In this document: one piece after another, positions 42,001 through 50,431 of the stretch
Layout: each line of letters opens with the position of its first letter
Numbering within the stretch: position 1 is the first letter of the stretch
Assembly: GCF_032678705.1 (NCBI RefSeq)
Contig: NZ_JAVTSS010000001.1
Span: 2,418,001-2,482,000, forward strand
From: Pedobacter frigiditerrae
Lineage (GTDB): Bacteria > Bacteroidota > Bacteroidia > Sphingobacteriales > Sphingobacteriaceae
Reading direction: 5' to 3'
Length of the DNA stretch: 64,000 nucleotides
The notes under the pieces: generated by a model
Database searches by the model: none
Told to the model about the DNA's origin: nothing
Seen by the model: the letters and a program-made list of their open reading frames with translations, nothing else
Translations under genes and position numbers: made by a program

Positions 42001-42568
42001 TCTGAATTAGAATTCCATTAATGTTTCCACTGATGACATTCCCTTTTCCTGGTGCACCAATTGTAATGTCATTAGACCTATAATCTATAATTATTCCAGA
42101 ACCCTGACTTGTATTTACTGATTGCAGATTTGTAATCGTAGCAAAATTCCTAAGATATAACCCATAAATTTCTACCGCGGTGGTTTGCAAACCTGTGGAT
42201 GAAAACTGTCCAATAACTAATCCAGAAAATGTAGTATTTGAATTCTCTGGTTCAATGATAATTTTAGCACCCGAAACACCTAATGCAGGCCAAGCTTGTG
42301 AACTTCCATCGATAATAGTATTAGAAGTTATAATTGGCAATGCTGATCTTAATCTAATTGTTCTATTTGCATTATCTGTTGGATCTCCAGAAAGCTGAAA
42401 GTTTATAACAAACGGTGTTGTTCTGTTAGCAGCAGCTGCATTTAATAAGCCTTGCCTCAAAGTTCCAGGTCCGCTATCAGCTGTGCTTGTTACGTTATAA
42501 GTTTGAGCAAAAACCTTATTAAAACAAAAAAGAGTTGCAACAAGGATAAAAAATCTGAGAAAGCGCAT
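39056..42568 (-). CDS. Giant T9SS-secreted adhesin with CHU_C sorting domain
   Basis: 1170 residues from ATG at 42568, which gives a clean signal peptide (MRFLRFFILVATLFCFNKVFAQ). Residues ~25-430 look like a right-handed beta helix with many Asn-Thr turns (GNVISGNINGILIQNS and others). The middle ~600 residues are SprB-like repeats of about 80 residues (NGSITIPEDREGFTFSWVKI, PGTYTLTASNTLYTCAI). The end LGNVMTPNGDGLNDFWMVNG followed by KVYTRDGQLVYES is the gliding-motility-associated C-terminal domain for export and anchoring by T9SS. A surface adhesin or gliding component is likely. Confidence 0.87.
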   Translation of the reverse strand: MRFLRFFILVATLFCFNKVFAQTYNVTSTADSGPGTLRQGLLNAAAANRTTPFVINFQLSGDPTDNANRTIRLRSALPIITSNTIIDGSSQAWPALGVSGAKIIIEPENSNTTFSGLVIGQFSSTGLQTTAVEIYGLYLRNFATITNLQSVNTSQGSGIIIDYRSNDITIGAPGKGNVISGNINGILIQNSTVFVTPNPLSKLKVRSNIIGLFYDGITANTNVYGVSASLYDCSLDVGGDNAGEGNVIAANRINLDIKRFSSTSTRFDINIINNKIGVDATGLKDFHELPIFLSSSSLEIAGLKVDAVNSALYVRNNVIGGNRTVGVSITNSDFILTGNTIGTDIIGNINLGNGIGVQIGNNAIGTIGGGATEEKNSIAYNNFGIETTSSKAVKITRNSMYCNKTFGIGKTLSILQPYIQILKKRADYVSGKATPNSEVELFFSQNCNGICEGKTYIKTVQAGSDGKWEYNGALSGNVTATASLLNATTSPFSTADLLPNEAIIEPVTCNGNGSITIPEDREGFTFSWVKIETDNSRTSKGNTQSITGLDVGTYEVTIDDGCKAFSSIHIVKDQKLTKPTIIPPTPACGQTVFTFTAEVLRGKGTIRYQWINTANAVVSNNNPASLPEGTYFVRVTDDASCKLDSDPITINRKPQPKIKTQGVSVAAACGKANGSIKGIVWDDVTGTATYKWFKHDPVTGAMGTTEVSTSLDLENVEGGGYTIMIYDQGQCSPVSQRYNISIYNTVVISGGAITPGRCGLNNGIISSPTITDADYYEWKDAAGVSLKKGTYSSGMQIGLTDLAPGTYTLTASNTLYTCAISRPFIVTALEPQLFTYTETKINTTCELINGSVTLNYTSTVRPSRFEWRNEAGTIIPGTISEIKNIPAGSYTLYAWDINNCQSVHGPFVITATPKLTISPNSGVTVKDGCSLKRGSVKGIQVVGGVPEYDYKWINEAGEAVQFTKDLIDVGSGKYRLEVRDKSSCGYAISQVYEILDEPFKIEAPVVSDIRICYVSDIAVPIIGKQEGTYQLFADMGDDKPILETSTGVFNFKVSKTADYYIKRKLGSCESTFTKIHIEVTHDNLELGNVMTPNGDGLNDFWMVNGLPDYKGNNIKVYTRDGQLVYESIGNYTKPFDGRFRGKDLPAGVYFYLIDLRSECKPISGSITILR

Positions 42569-42691
42569 AAAATAGTTTGAAGAGCCAAAATACAATTTTC
42601 ATTATATATTGCCTAACTGTTTAGTTAAGAATATTTACATATTTTATAATCACGTTTCACTTACAATACACCATTTAAACAGATGTTTATC

Positions 42692-42700
42692 TATATTTGC
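42692..42700 (+). promoter_or_regulatory. tRNA-Arg promoter -7 box
   Basis: TATATTTGC matches TAnnTTTG perfectly and ends 6 nt before the mature tRNA 5' end at 42707. The transcription start would fall at or within a few bases of the tRNA. Confidence 0.6.
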
Positions 42701-42706
42701 AGATAT

Positions 42707-42778
42707 GTCCCCGTAGTTCAATGGATAGAATTATGGTTTCCGGTACCATCGATATGAGTTCGAATCTCGTCGGGGACA
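42707..42778 (+). tRNA. tRNA-Arg (CCG)
   Basis: The cloverleaf is complete. Acceptor GTCCCCG pairs with CGGGGAC (42771-42777), with discriminator A at 42778. The anticodon arm ATGGT-TTCCGGT-ACCAT has anticodon CCG, decoding CGG (arginine). The T arm ATGAG-TTCGAAT-CTCGT is standard. The CCA end is not encoded. A terminator follows immediately. Confidence 0.95.
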
Positions 42779-42782
42779 CAAG

Positions 42783-42810
42783 AAAGGCTTGCAATATTTG
42801 CAAGCCTTTT
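42783..42810 (+). terminator. tRNA terminator
   Basis: AAAGGCTTGCAA and TTGCAAGCCTTTT pair around a short loop, ending in T, 5 nt after the tRNA. Confidence 0.85.
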
Positions 42811-42919
42811 CATTAACATAAGTTTTCTATTTAGTTAAACAACATTAACTCAAACATTGCTTTTTTTGCTTTTTTAGTTAACTTTAGAATGTCAATCAGA
42901 CCCAAAATATAGCTAGCCG

Positions 42920-44152
42920 ATGAGATTTCGCATTTCCTTTATTACATTTTTACTTTTGGCCTGTAACATCTTTACCTTTGCTCAGAGTGCTGATGATCTT
43001 TTTACACAAGCACGTAAAGCTGCTTTTAATGAGTCTAACTATCCAAAAGCGATTAGCTTAAGTAAAACCGCATTACAAGCCAGCCCTGATTATGCAGACA
43101 TAAGAGTGTTTTTAGGAAGGGTTTATACTTGGAGCAAAAAACCGGATAGTGCTAGAGCAGAGTTTAACTACATCATTGATAAACAACCTACTTACGAGGA
43201 TGCATACGTGGCCCTAGGTAATTTAGAATTCTGGAATGAAAATACAGATAAAGCATTGATTGTTGTTAACAAAGGTCTTAAAGTGGTTCCCAACTCTGAA
43301 CCTTTAAATTTATTAAAGGCAAAATTGCTTAACGATTTAAAACGCTGGGAAGAAGCTGATGTATTATTAGTTGATATCTTAAAGAAAAACCCTTCACTTA
43401 CAGAAGCTCGTTCCTTAGCGAGTAGGGTTAAAGAAAATAGTGCAAAAAATAGAGTTGGAGTTAATTATAGCTTCATCTATTTCGATAAACAGTTTGCAGA
43501 CCCATGGCATATTGCAAGTGTTGATTATAGCAGGCAAACGAAATATGGTTCTATTGCTGGCAGAGTAAATTATGCGAATAGATTTAACAGCAGTGGGCTT
43601 CAATTTGAAATTGATGCTTATCCAAGAATTTCGAATACCTTTTATGCTTATGTAAGTGGTGGTTATGCAACAGAAGCTGGTGTATTTCCCAAATATAGAG
43701 CTGGCTTTTCTCTTTATGCCAACTTACCACATAGTTTCGAAGCAGATGCAGGACTTAGATATTTGAGATTCGGTGACAATACTTTTATTTACACTGCATC
43801 CATTGGCAAATACTATAAAAACTTCTGGTTTAACTTCAGAACATACTTAACCCCATCAACAAGTAACGTTTCTCAATCATTTTCATTAAACACCAGATAT
43901 TATTTTGGCGGTGCCGATGATTATTTAAGTTTAAGTCTAGGAACGGGTTTGTCTCCAGATGATCAAAATAATGTATTGATTAATGCCACCAATTACAAGC
44001 TAAAATCTAACAGTATCTCTTTAGGATTAAGGAAATCATTTAAAACCTTTAATGTTGTAACCTTTAATTTAGGTTTAGAAAATCAAGAATATTTGAAAGG
44101 TGTTAAGGGTAATCAATTTGATGCGAGCATAGGTTATATCAGAAGGTTTTAG
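42920..44152 (+). CDS. YaiO family outer-membrane barrel with TPR repeats
   Basis: 410 residues. Signal peptide 1-22 (ending FAQ). Residues ~25-165 are tetratricopeptide repeats (FTQARKAAFNESNYPKAISL, TKALLVV-type helices and KAKLLNDLKRWEEADVLLVD). From ~175 onward there are alternating aromatic beta strands (NRVGVNYSFIYFDKQFADPW, then ASIGKYYKNFWFNFRTYLT) that form the YaiO-type barrel, ending in Phe. YaiO-type proteins often lie beside polysaccharide synthases, and TPR-barrel proteins export exopolysaccharide across the outer membrane. First of two co-transcribed genes (GTG/ATG overlap at 44150-44160). Confidence 0.8.
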   Translation: MRFRISFITFLLLACNIFTFAQSADDLFTQARKAAFNESNYPKAISLSKTALQASPDYADIRVFLGRVYTWSKKPDSARAEFNYIIDKQPTYEDAYVALGNLEFWNENTDKALIVVNKGLKVVPNSEPLNLLKAKLLNDLKRWEEADVLLVDILKKNPSLTEARSLASRVKENSAKNRVGVNYSFIYFDKQFADPWHIASVDYSRQTKYGSIAGRVNYANRFNSSGLQFEIDAYPRISNTFYAYVSGGYATEAGVFPKYRAGFSLYANLPHSFEADAGLRYLRFGDNTFIYTASIGKYYKNFWFNFRTYLTPSTSNVSQSFSLNTRYYFGGADDYLSLSLGTGLSPDDQNNVLINATNYKLKSNSISLGLRKSFKTFNVVTFNLGLENQEYLKGVKGNQFDASIGYIRRF

Positions 44153-44157
44153 TGATT

Positions 44158-45312
44158 ATGAAAAAAAACAAACTCCTTCTTTTTATAGCCTTCATTTTTG
44201 CTATTCCAGTACTGATGTTTATCTTTTGGTGGCTTAAACCTAAAAATAAAATGGTAGTGGCCATCGTAGACAAAACGGTTTTAACAAGCGATGGTCAAGA
44301 GCATATCTCCCTAACTTGGATTTTAAATCACGAGAGACTAACTAAAACTAATACAAAGAGATACAATATTCGTAATGACTACTTTGGTTTTTTTCCGAAG
44401 GATAACGAGAAGTTTAGACTTAAAGGTTTAGAGCGTTTTACGGATGTACAATTAAAGCAACTAAGTGATGATGCCGATATTGCCTATTTTACCGACACTT
44501 ATGGTATCTACAAAAAAGAGTGGTATAATCAACATACCGATCAGCGTAGCTCGGGTATATTGTACGGCGGGTTAAGTGAAAAGGATTTAGATTTTTTAGC
44601 CTTAATGAAAGCTAAAAAAAAGCTCATCGTTACAGAATTTAACACAATCGGTTCTCCAACTACCCCACAAAACAGAAGCCGTTTCGAAAGTATGTTTGGT
44701 ATGCATTGGACAGGTTGGACGGCGAGGTATTTTGATAGCCTTGATACCTTAAGAAATACCGAACTTCCAAAATGGTTGGTAAAAAACTATAAAACATCCA
44801 ATAATAACAAATGGACATTTAAACGAGCTGGTATTGCTTTTGTAAGTGATCTTGATCAAGTTGTAATTTTAGAAGATACGACACATTTAACCAATGACAT
44901 ACCTATGATTGTGACAAGTAAATTTGGCATAGAAAAATTTGGCCTACCTGAAAGGATGAAATATCCCTTTTGGTTTGATGTAATTGTACCGAACAATAAA
45001 GTCAATCAAAACGTATCAAATTTTGAGATTAGCACTAATCAAAAAGGAAAAACCGAACTAGCCAAGTATGGCATTCCTGCTAGTTTTCCTGCAATTTTAA
45101 TGCATAAAGGAAATGATTATCAATTTTATTATTTCTCTGGAGATTTTTGTGATAATCCATTATCAATGACATCCTCTTACTTTAGAGGAATAGAATTTTT
45201 TAAGTTCTTAATGTATGACACAGAAGACAAAATGGAACGCAAAAGTTTCTTCTGGAATTTTTACAGGCCATTGATGACAACCATTTTAAAAGAACAAGCC
45301 CACAAAAAATAG
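44158..45312 (+). CDS. Membrane-anchored protein of unknown function in the glycan locus
   Basis: 384 residues from ATG at 44158; a GTG at 44152 overlapping the YaiO stop is possible. One N-terminal transmembrane helix (about 5-26) anchors a large periplasmic domain. Visible blocks: VAIVDKTVLTSDGQEHISLT, DADIAYFTDTYGIY, SGILYGGLSEKDLDFL, VTEFNTIGSPT, MHWTGWTARYFDSLDT and FSGDFCDNPLSM. The pattern of TDTYG, VTEFNT and TGW suggests a hydrolase-like or glycan-binding fold with acidic residues, but I recognise no family. Its position behind YaiO and opposite the LtaS-like protein suggests work on an exported glycan. Confidence 0.7.
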   Translation: MKKNKLLLFIAFIFAIPVLMFIFWWLKPKNKMVVAIVDKTVLTSDGQEHISLTWILNHERLTKTNTKRYNIRNDYFGFFPKDNEKFRLKGLERFTDVQLKQLSDDADIAYFTDTYGIYKKEWYNQHTDQRSSGILYGGLSEKDLDFLALMKAKKKLIVTEFNTIGSPTTPQNRSRFESMFGMHWTGWTARYFDSLDTLRNTELPKWLVKNYKTSNNNKWTFKRAGIAFVSDLDQVVILEDTTHLTNDIPMIVTSKFGIEKFGLPERMKYPFWFDVIVPNNKVNQNVSNFEISTNQKGKTELAKYGIPASFPAILMHKGNDYQFYYFSGDFCDNPLSMTSSYFRGIEFFKFLMYDTEDKMERKSFFWNFYRPLMTTILKEQAHKK

Positions 45313-47352
45313 TTATTTTTTAAGTATTGAGTAATTCCTTATTAATGAATCTGGCCAAATTTTGGCGCCATTAGTTATTTTATTATTTCGCTTCTTAAAA
45401 TTTTCGAATTTGTTTTTTATTTGATTTAGAACTTCTTCATCTTCAATAGCTACTTCTTGCATATTATTATCAAGCTTAAACAAAGTATTCCCGTTTAAAT
45501 GATATTCTCCCATAACAAAATCAATCATATCTGTTTTGGTCTGAATAATCGGATATTGATGTATATTTCTAAAATTACGAGCTGTATCAAGTCCAGTTCC
45601 CATCCAACTTGATTGAGATGGAATTTTTAGTTTATAGTTCGTTTTCAAATAGGCTAAAATACTTGGTGTTATATCAAAATGTGTTGAGACAGATTCCATT
45701 TGGGCCGTACGTTTTAGCATTGGTGAGAAGATAATCAATGGCACATGGTAACGATCAATTTTATTGTTCATTGGTATTTCTGGCATTCTATGATCCCCAG
45801 TAATTACGAAAATAGTATTGGTATAATCACTTCTTTTTTGATACTTAAAAAAGAAATTTCGTAATGCTTCATCTGTATATAAGATGCTCGAATATTGTAG
45901 TTTATAATTACGATAAGTTGCCTTCTGTTCTTCGCTAAAATTCAGCTGACTCATTCTGTTTTCAAATAACTTTAGGTATTTTTCCTGATTATCGATTAAA
46001 AACGGGTTATGCGTTGCAACCGTTAAAACCACACTTAGTTCAGGATTTTGAGGCAATTGGCTTCTTGTATTTAAGAAATAATCAAATAACTGATCATCTG
46101 AATAACCCCATGTGAAACCATTTTGAACAGGCAACTTTGTATATCCATTTGGAAAGCTTGCACCATCTTTTATTTCATCAACTGCATTTTTTTGTAAAAA
46201 GGTTTTCATGTTATCGAATTTCGAATCGCCTCCATAATAGAATGATGTACGGTAGTTATTATATTTCAATAAACTGTACAAAGACAAATGGCCTGGCATT
46301 TTATCATTTAATTCTAAAAAGCCATTTTTTGCAAATGGCAGCGATCCCATTAATGATGGTAAAACAGCGAATGTTCTACCACCTTCACTTAAAAAGTTTT
46401 TCCAGTATAAACTTTTGTTAGCAAGAGAATCTATAAAAGGCGTGAAATTACCTAAGTATGCACCTTCATTTGTAAATGCCCTTCCTAAACCTTCAACCAA
46501 AATAAAGACAATATTTGGTGGCGTTTTACTAGGATTCATAAAAGGAGTTAATACATCCGCTGTTTGCTCTTGATGCAAAAAAGGATATTCACTTTCATTA
46601 ATATATTCAAAATTCACTAAGCTTGAGTTACTGCTTTCATAATCAGCGATGTAACTATCACTATAAATATCTAACTCTTCAGGCTGAGGGAAGAAATAAT
46701 TATAAGATGCTGAGAAGAAGTAATCAGACTTATTTAGAACAAGGTTATTTGCAAAATCTGATTGAAACGCTGTACTGCCAATCGAATTTACGTTAACAAG
46801 CAATAACAAAAGTGAAATTACTGGAAATATTAAGGCGATCTTTCCTGATATATTAATTCTCTTAGGAAAAAATTTTAAGGCAAATATTAGTCCAGCTAAT
46901 AGCAACAAAAAGCCCAAGATGATCCAAATGCTTAAACTTCCTGATGCCCCGACTGTTTGTTCAATATCTGCGATAGAGTAGCCATATAAATCACTACCTA
47001 AAGGCAATAAAGAAGCATTAAAATAATTAATCAGTAGTAACTGTGTTAATGCCAAAAGAAAAATTAAAACATAACTTATAACTACCGCAGCCTTTTTTGA
47101 AACAAAGTATATAATCACAAACAGCAAGTATTCTAGCCACAACCATTTGAGCCAAAAAACCAGACCTTTAAATAAAGAAAGTGCTATAATGTTAAATATA
47201 TGTTCTGGAAATTCATGCGTAAATCCATTAAATAGAACTTCAAAAACACTTAATATTAGTAAAACACCCAACCACACTAAAAAAATTCTTGCAAATTCTT
47301 TAGTTACATTATACAGTTGTTTCAATTTTTTATTTCTTGAATCCTTGTCCAT
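45313..47352 (-). CDS. LTA-synthase-family phosphotransferase/sulfatase membrane protein
   Basis: 679 residues. About five transmembrane helices (within residues 20-190) precede a periplasmic alkaline-phosphatase-fold domain. Metal and catalytic features: Glu288 in ILVEGLG, the nucleophile Thr327 in EGGRTFAVLPS, and VITGDHRMPEI for a later metal pair. LtaS relatives transfer phosphoglycerol or phosphoethanolamine to glycans or lipids. It lies 8 bp downstream of the glycosyltransferase gene and may decorate the same glycan. Stop codons are adjacent to the convergent unknown gene. Confidence 0.83.
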   Translation of the reverse strand: MDKDSRNKKLKQLYNVTKEFARIFLVWLGVLLILSVFEVLFNGFTHEFPEHIFNIIALSLFKGLVFWLKWLWLEYLLFVIIYFVSKKAAVVISYVLIFLLALTQLLLINYFNASLLPLGSDLYGYSIADIEQTVGASGSLSIWIILGFLLLLAGLIFALKFFPKRINISGKIALIFPVISLLLLLVNVNSIGSTAFQSDFANNLVLNKSDYFFSASYNYFFPQPEELDIYSDSYIADYESSNSSLVNFEYINESEYPFLHQEQTADVLTPFMNPSKTPPNIVFILVEGLGRAFTNEGAYLGNFTPFIDSLANKSLYWKNFLSEGGRTFAVLPSLMGSLPFAKNGFLELNDKMPGHLSLYSLLKYNNYRTSFYYGGDSKFDNMKTFLQKNAVDEIKDGASFPNGYTKLPVQNGFTWGYSDDQLFDYFLNTRSQLPQNPELSVVLTVATHNPFLIDNQEKYLKLFENRMSQLNFSEEQKATYRNYKLQYSSILYTDEALRNFFFKYQKRSDYTNTIFVITGDHRMPEIPMNNKIDRYHVPLIIFSPMLKRTAQMESVSTHFDITPSILAYLKTNYKLKIPSQSSWMGTGLDTARNFRNIHQYPIIQTKTDMIDFVMGEYHLNGNTLFKLDNNMQEVAIEDEEVLNQIKNKFENFKKRNNKITNGAKIWPDSLIRNYSILKK

Positions 47353-47360
47353 ATCTGCAA

Positions 47361-48794
47361 TTAACTATTTGGTTTCTTTGGCGAAGAAAGGCCCTGCCTA
47401 GTCATTTCTCCCCACGAGTTTTTCTTTTGATAAAGATCAATATTTCCCTTAATGGAAGACCATACAACAAACGGGTGAAAAACAAATGGCTCCATCAATG
47501 CAGTTCCAATTAACCTTGCAATGTCTCGGTACCTGCTGTATTGATTATAAGTTAGAACTTCCATTAGAATAGCAAAAATAGAGTACATGATACCGAAGCT
47601 GAACACCAAACCCAATAAGCCAAAGAAAAAATACCAATTAGTTAAGCCAAAAAGCGCAAGAATAATAAAGCAAGACATTCCTACAAACTCTATAATAGGC
47701 GCCAGATACTCAAAAAAGAACCAATATGGATAGCTTAACATTCCTAATAGCCCATATTTAGGATTGAAAAACATAACTTTATGCATTCTCAGTGTTTCGA
47801 TGGTTCCTCTTGCCCATCTATTTCTTTGTCTACCTAAAATTTTAAAGGATACTGGAGCCTCCGTCCAACACAATGGATCTGGAATAAAACTAACTCTGTA
47901 AGGCTGCTTCAGTTCTTCCATGTATCTTCTCATTCTAACAACGAGTTCCATGTCTTCTCCAACGGTATTATGATCATAACCGCCACATTTTACTGCAATT
48001 TCTTTATCAAATGCTCCAAATGCCCCAGAAATTAATAAAAGACCATTCAATCTGCTCCAAGCCATCCTTCCTAACAAAAATGCCCTAATATATTCAAGGG
48101 TTTGCATTCTAGGTAAAAAAGTATTTGGCAGGTTTATCTTAACCAACATTCCATCTTCAATGGTACATCCATTTGCAATTCTGATCACACCTCCTGTGGC
48201 AATAACTCTTTTATCAGTATTTTCTAAAAATGGTTTAGCCAGCTTAAGTAGTGCATCTTGTTCAAGTATACAATCAACATCAATACAAACAATATATTCT
48301 TTCTGCGATATATTTATGCCAACGTTTAAGGCATCGGCCTTGCCACCATTTACTTTATCTACAACTATTAATTTGCGATATTTTTTAGCTCTACTCTTAT
48401 AAACGCCCCTAACTGGCTTTGTTGCCACTTGCTCGTTAACAAAAAAATCGCTTTTATATAAATCGTAGGCGGCAATCAGTTTTTCTAGTGAATCGTCTTT
48501 GCTTCCATCATTAATTATAATTACTTCTAAATTATTGTAATGTATGGATAGTAATGAACGTACATTTTCAATAACATTAGCTCCTTCATTGTATGCAGGA
48601 GCCAATATACTCATACCAGGTGCTTGTGTAGAACTTGCCAATGCCCTATAATCTGTAAAGCTATTTTTAAATAAATATCTCCTAATTTCTCCTATAGAAT
48701 ATAAACCAATAAACACATAAAGGCTTAATAGTACGATTGAATAAAGTAAAATACTGTAAGTAAGTATATCAACTAAAATGGACTGCCAACTCAT
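47361..48794 (-). CDS. Processive family 2 glycosyltransferase
   Basis: 477 residues. An N-terminal transmembrane helix is followed by a GT2 domain: APAYNEGANVIENVRSLL, NDGSKDDS, DVD motif at 172-174 (VCIDVDCIL), GED at 279-281, and QRNRW at 323-327 (the Q(Q/R)xRW motif of processive synthases). Three to four C-terminal helices form the translocation channel. It resembles poly-N-acetylglucosamine and hyaluronan-type synthases such as PgaC and NfrB. No PilZ domain is present. It overlaps the HEAT-repeat gene by 4 bp (ATGA). Confidence 0.88.
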   Translation of the reverse strand: MSWQSILVDILTYSILLYSIVLLSLYVFIGLYSIGEIRRYLFKNSFTDYRALASSTQAPGMSILAPAYNEGANVIENVRSLLSIHYNNLEVIIINDGSKDDSLEKLIAAYDLYKSDFFVNEQVATKPVRGVYKSRAKKYRKLIVVDKVNGGKADALNVGINISQKEYIVCIDVDCILEQDALLKLAKPFLENTDKRVIATGGVIRIANGCTIEDGMLVKINLPNTFLPRMQTLEYIRAFLLGRMAWSRLNGLLLISGAFGAFDKEIAVKCGGYDHNTVGEDMELVVRMRRYMEELKQPYRVSFIPDPLCWTEAPVSFKILGRQRNRWARGTIETLRMHKVMFFNPKYGLLGMLSYPYWFFFEYLAPIIEFVGMSCFIILALFGLTNWYFFFGLLGLVFSFGIMYSIFAILMEVLTYNQYSRYRDIARLIGTALMEPFVFHPFVVWSSIKGNIDLYQKKNSWGEMTRQGLSSPKKPNS

Positions 48795-49846
48795 ATCAAC
48801 TCTCCTTTTATTTGTTTAATAATCTGATCTAAAGGATGCTGTTTACTTTGCGGAAGCTTTTCTACTTCTTCTAATCCCTGTGGGTTGATGTTGGCGATTG
48901 TACGAACAATTAATCTCTTCAATTCGTTCTCCTCCTGATCCAAAAACTCTATCAAAGCAGGAATATCATCGTCATAACCAATATCTTGCAATACCTTTAC
49001 AATGGCTTTTTGATTTTTTAAGGTTTCAACTGGATACCTATCTATCAGAATCTTTGAAGTATCATTGGTATAAATTTTTTCTAAAGTGTAAATTACTTCT
49101 AATCGAATAGTCTCATTTGAATGAGTTAAAAGTTCTGTTATTTGGGAATAAAGTTCAAATCGATGATAGTTTCTTACCAATTTTAGTGCAAAAACAATTA
49201 CGCTTATATTAGTCGAATCAAGCCATTTTTCGATACCACTGAAATTATCTGGAGCAAGGCGAGAAAGCTCTTGCAATAATTTTATCTGCTGCCATTCAGA
49301 AATCTGATAGCTTACCACATCTAAAAATCTTAGGCCTTCAAAACCATATAATTTAACAATGGTAGTTTGGGCTTCCATCCTCACCAAATCATTTTTATTA
49401 TTAGTAGATCTGTAGATTTTATTTAAATGGGTTTTTTGGCCCATTATGCCAAGCTCTTGAATTGCCTTTGCCTTTATATGCCAACGCCTACTTTTAAGTC
49501 TTTTAACTGCATATTTATCTAAGTTGAGCTGATTGTAAAGGCTTTCTAAATTAATGGCTGCAGTGCCAGAAATATTCTTTTTTGCAGACAAGAGCTCTTC
49601 GGTTAAAATAGATCTGAAATTGTTATTCGGTAACATTTTCGCCGTCCTTGCAGTAATAGGAATTAACTGATTTTCCTCAGTTTGTTCTAAGAAAATAGCA
49701 TTTCTAATTAATATATCTGCCATATTCTTTAGTTTTTTATACCTGCGATCCTTCACTTTCTTGATGGTCAGAGTGATGAACATCAAGAGCATCATCAAGA
49801 AAGTTACGCAAACAAAAAATATGATAACTATCTCAAAAAAAATCAT
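48791..49846 (-). CDS. HEAT-repeat membrane protein of the glycan locus
   Basis: 351 residues. One N-terminal transmembrane helix (about 5-26), then ~25-residue helical repeats of HEAT type (KRLKSRRWHIKAKAIQELG, DLVRMEAQTTIVKLYG, NETIRLEVIYTLEKIYTN, NELKRLIVRTIANINPQ). It is probably a cytosolic scaffold tethered to the membrane that could hold the glycosyltransferase to a regulator. It overlaps the response-regulator gene (start ATG at 49846 against stop at 49843) and the GT2 gene, so the three are translationally coupled. It has no assigned function in the literature known to me. Confidence 0.75.
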   Translation of the reverse strand: MIFFEIVIIFFVCVTFLMMLLMFITLTIKKVKDRRYKKLKNMADILIRNAIFLEQTEENQLIPITARTAKMLPNNNFRSILTEELLSAKKNISGTAAINLESLYNQLNLDKYAVKRLKSRRWHIKAKAIQELGIMGQKTHLNKIYRSTNNKNDLVRMEAQTTIVKLYGFEGLRFLDVVSYQISEWQQIKLLQELSRLAPDNFSGIEKWLDSTNISVIVFALKLVRNYHRFELYSQITELLTHSNETIRLEVIYTLEKIYTNDTSKILIDRYPVETLKNQKAIVKVLQDIGYDDDIPALIEFLDQEENELKRLIVRTIANINPQGLEEVEKLPQSKQHPLDQIIKQIKGELI

Positions 49847-50214
49847 CTCGAATTTATAGCCGCAAACCTCTTAACCCTTACTGAAAGTTCGCTCGGACTA
49901 AATGGTTTTGTGATAAAATCATCAGCACCTAATTGAAAGGCTTCCAATACAATATCTTCCTGTCCCATACCAGATAACACTATGATAGGGGTTTTTTTTT
50001 CTTTACTATTTTCTGCTAAATATGCAACAATTTCCAGACCAGATACATAAGGCATCATGATGTCCGATATCACTAAGTCTGGTGTATGTTGTTCAATTTT
50101 ACTTAAAGCATCGCGTCCATCGCTTGCAGAAATTATTTCATGACCATCTTTCTTTAACCTTAATTCTAAAGTTTTAAGCATTAACTCGTCATCCTCTGCA
50201 ATTAGTATTTTCAT
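49843..50214 (-). CDS. Response regulator receiver (CheY-like, stand-alone)
   Basis: 123 residues from ATG at 50214; the TTG at 50220 is unneeded. The acidic pocket is Glu7-Asp8-Asp9, the phosphorylated residue Asp51 in ISDIMMP, the switch Ser81 in VLSGMG and Lys103 in ITKPFSPSEL. No output domain, so it must act through protein contact. The downstream HEAT-repeat protein, coupled by overlap, is the obvious partner. The divergent GAF histidine kinase at 50.4 kb is a candidate phosphodonor. Confidence 0.88.
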   Translation of the reverse strand: MKILIAEDDELMLKTLELRLKKDGHEIISASDGRDALSKIEQHTPDLVISDIMMPYVSGLEIVAYLAENSKEKKTPIIVLSGMGQEDIVLEAFQLGADDFITKPFSPSELSVRVKRFAAINSR

Positions 50215-50389
50215 AGTCAAATAGTTATTTCAAGTTCAATAAGAGAGAGCATTAGCTAGTTCAAATAGTGTTTATATGAACAAATGTAAGTTATCAATTT
50301 AAAACTTGTTTACCAATTAGTTAAATTATTTAACATTTATTAAACAAAATTTCTTTGAAAAATAATTTATTATTTAATGATGAAAATAA

Positions 50390-50397
50390 TAGCTTTG
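50390..50397 (+). promoter_or_regulatory. Histidine kinase promoter -7 box
   Basis: TAGCTTTG matches TAnnTTTG perfectly, 34 bp before the ATG, in the 211-bp gap shared with the divergent response regulator. Confidence 0.45.
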
Positions 50398-50431
50398 GTA
50401 TTAGTCTATTAATCAGCATTTATAATAAAAT

